Source of the DNA: Bdellovibrionales bacterium
Lineage (GTDB): Bacteria > Bdellovibrionota > Bdellovibrionia > Bdellovibrionales > UBA1609
Assembly (NCBI GenBank): GCA_026648125.1
Contig: JAPKGD010000097.1
Coordinates: 1 to 6,678 of the forward strand
Direction of reading: 5' to 3'
Length of the DNA stretch: 6,678 bases
Positions 5,956 to 6,678 of this stretch are shown in pieces. The translations under genes were made by a program, and so were the position numbers. Within the stretch, counting starts at the first letter, position 1, and each line of letters starts with the position of its first letter. The notes beneath the pieces are model-generated. The model was not told the origin of the DNA, searched no databases, and saw nothing but the letters and a program-made list of their open reading frames with translations.

Positions 5956-5960
5956 ACAAT

Positions 5961-6678
5961 ATGAAATCAATAATCGCTTTAGTTTGTATCTTCCTTCCGA
6001 CGGTCTCATTTGCTCAGGTCCCTGAGGAGCTATTGAAGACCTATCTCATGAATCAAAATAACTTTAAGGTTGAGCGGGGCGGCTTTAAGCCAACCACCCG
6101 ATCTTCTAAAAAGTTAAACACTCAGACCTTTGAGGTCAGCAAGAGTGAGCGATTAAACTATAAGAAAGAAGACTTTGATGGCACGCCGGGATGGAGATTA
6201 TCTGAAGTCATTATTGGCGGGGATCAAAGTGTTCGCGCAGGCACGACCACTTTTTATAAAGACAGAATACGCTCGGTCACCCGTTGTTATAGCAATGCTG
6301 TAAGTAGTAGTGGGCCCAGTGGTGAAATGGCCTGTGCAACAGCAACGAAATCTTTATGTGGTGGGCTTAAGGGCTTTTTCCAGGGCTCCTCAGGAAAAAT
6401 GAGTGAAGAATCAGCTCGGGAAGTAGGTTTAAACCCAGCGATAATTAATCAGGTTGAAGAGGCGAAGAAAAAATTGGGGGGCGAAGAGGAACTTGGTAAA
6501 ATGTGTACTTCTTACGCCGCATATATGGGCGCAGTGAATGGTCTTATCTCAAAAGCCTCAAACAATATTCGATCGGATTCCATGCTAGTTTACCCTTATC
6601 TACCCAACCCGTTCTCCGATGTAGAAGACGTTGATCGAGATGCCATTGAGAAAGAAATGAAAGCTTTGCGTGAGTGGG
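5961..6678 (+). CDS. secreted hypothetical protein, N-terminal 239 residues (runs off the window)
   Basis: ATG 5961 follows GGAG (5951-5954) by 6 bases and the frame is open to the window end, so the C-terminus is missing. A signal peptide is clear (MKS, hydrophobic residues 4-13, SFA-Q cleavage near residue 18). The mature part has four cysteines (C109, C125, C133, C182), which could form two disulfides. Residues 40-70 are basic and polar, 75-110 look beta-rich (WRLSEVIIGG, TTTFYKDRIRSVTRCY), and 120-205 contain a small-residue region (CATATKSLCGG) followed by helices. I recognise no domain. Its ribosome binding site lies in an inverted repeat that may control translation. It is 108 bases downstream of the AlkB-like gene on the same strand; co-transcription is possible. 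Confidence 0.85.
   Translation, partial: MKSIIALVCIFLPTVSFAQVPEELLKTYLMNQNNFKVERGGFKPTTRSSKKLNTQTFEVSKSERLNYKKEDFDGTPGWRLSEVIIGGDQSVRAGTTTFYKDRIRSVTRCYSNAVSSSGPSGEMACATATKSLCGGLKGFFQGSSGKMSEESAREVGLNPAIINQVEEAKKKLGGEEELGKMCTSYAAYMGAVNGLISKASNNIRSDSMLVYPYLPNPFSDVEDVDRDAIEKEMKALREW

Noticed and set aside
1..6678. CRISPR arrays, tRNA or rRNA genes, insertion sequences, toxin-antitoxin pairs, phage genes
   Set aside because: No spaced direct repeats, no tRNA-like arms, no transposase or integrase motifs were found on either strand.

Overview
The window reads as a piece of chromosome from a free-living or predatory Gram-negative bacterium. Many small genes encode proteins with a Sec signal peptide, base composition is balanced, and a four-helix membrane class III nucleotide cyclase sits beside an AlkB-type membrane hydroxylase. 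This mix resembles Bdellovibrionota or related former Deltaproteobacteria. That placement is inference: no rRNA or other phylogenetic marker is present.

Layout. Positions 1-342 hold little certain coding sequence: a possible 55-residue minus-strand ORF (54-221) and the leader of the first clear gene. A secreted orphan (343-1017, +) converges on a minus-strand block that, read in its own direction, runs: small secreted protein (2475-2816), membrane nucleotide cyclase (1310-2404), then a short downstream frame (1053-1229). The two sides meet at a hairpin (1023-1049). A divergent intergenic region (2817-2997) separates this block from a plus-strand pair: a YfiM/DUF2279-like small membrane protein (2998-3348) and a helical secreted orphan (3398-4153). 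The latter converges, with one base between stop codons, on a six-cysteine secreted protein (4155-4700, -). Divergent from that is the AlkB-like diiron hydroxylase (4821-5852, +). Last comes a secreted orphan (5961 to the window end, +) with a structured leader.

How the genes relate. The cyclase is the only obvious signalling gene and the AlkB homologue the only obvious metabolic enzyme. The rest are exported proteins of unknown role, and I see no single pathway joining them. The most interesting signals lie between or across genes. A canonical X XXY YYZ heptamer (GGGTTTT) abuts the cyclase stop codon and opens an 86-codon downstream frame. An 11-bp perfect inverted repeat has a downstream arm covering the ribosome binding site of the last gene. 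A 39-codon four-cysteine ORF overlaps the hydroxylase start by TAATG. No tRNA, rRNA, CRISPR array, insertion sequence or phage gene was found.
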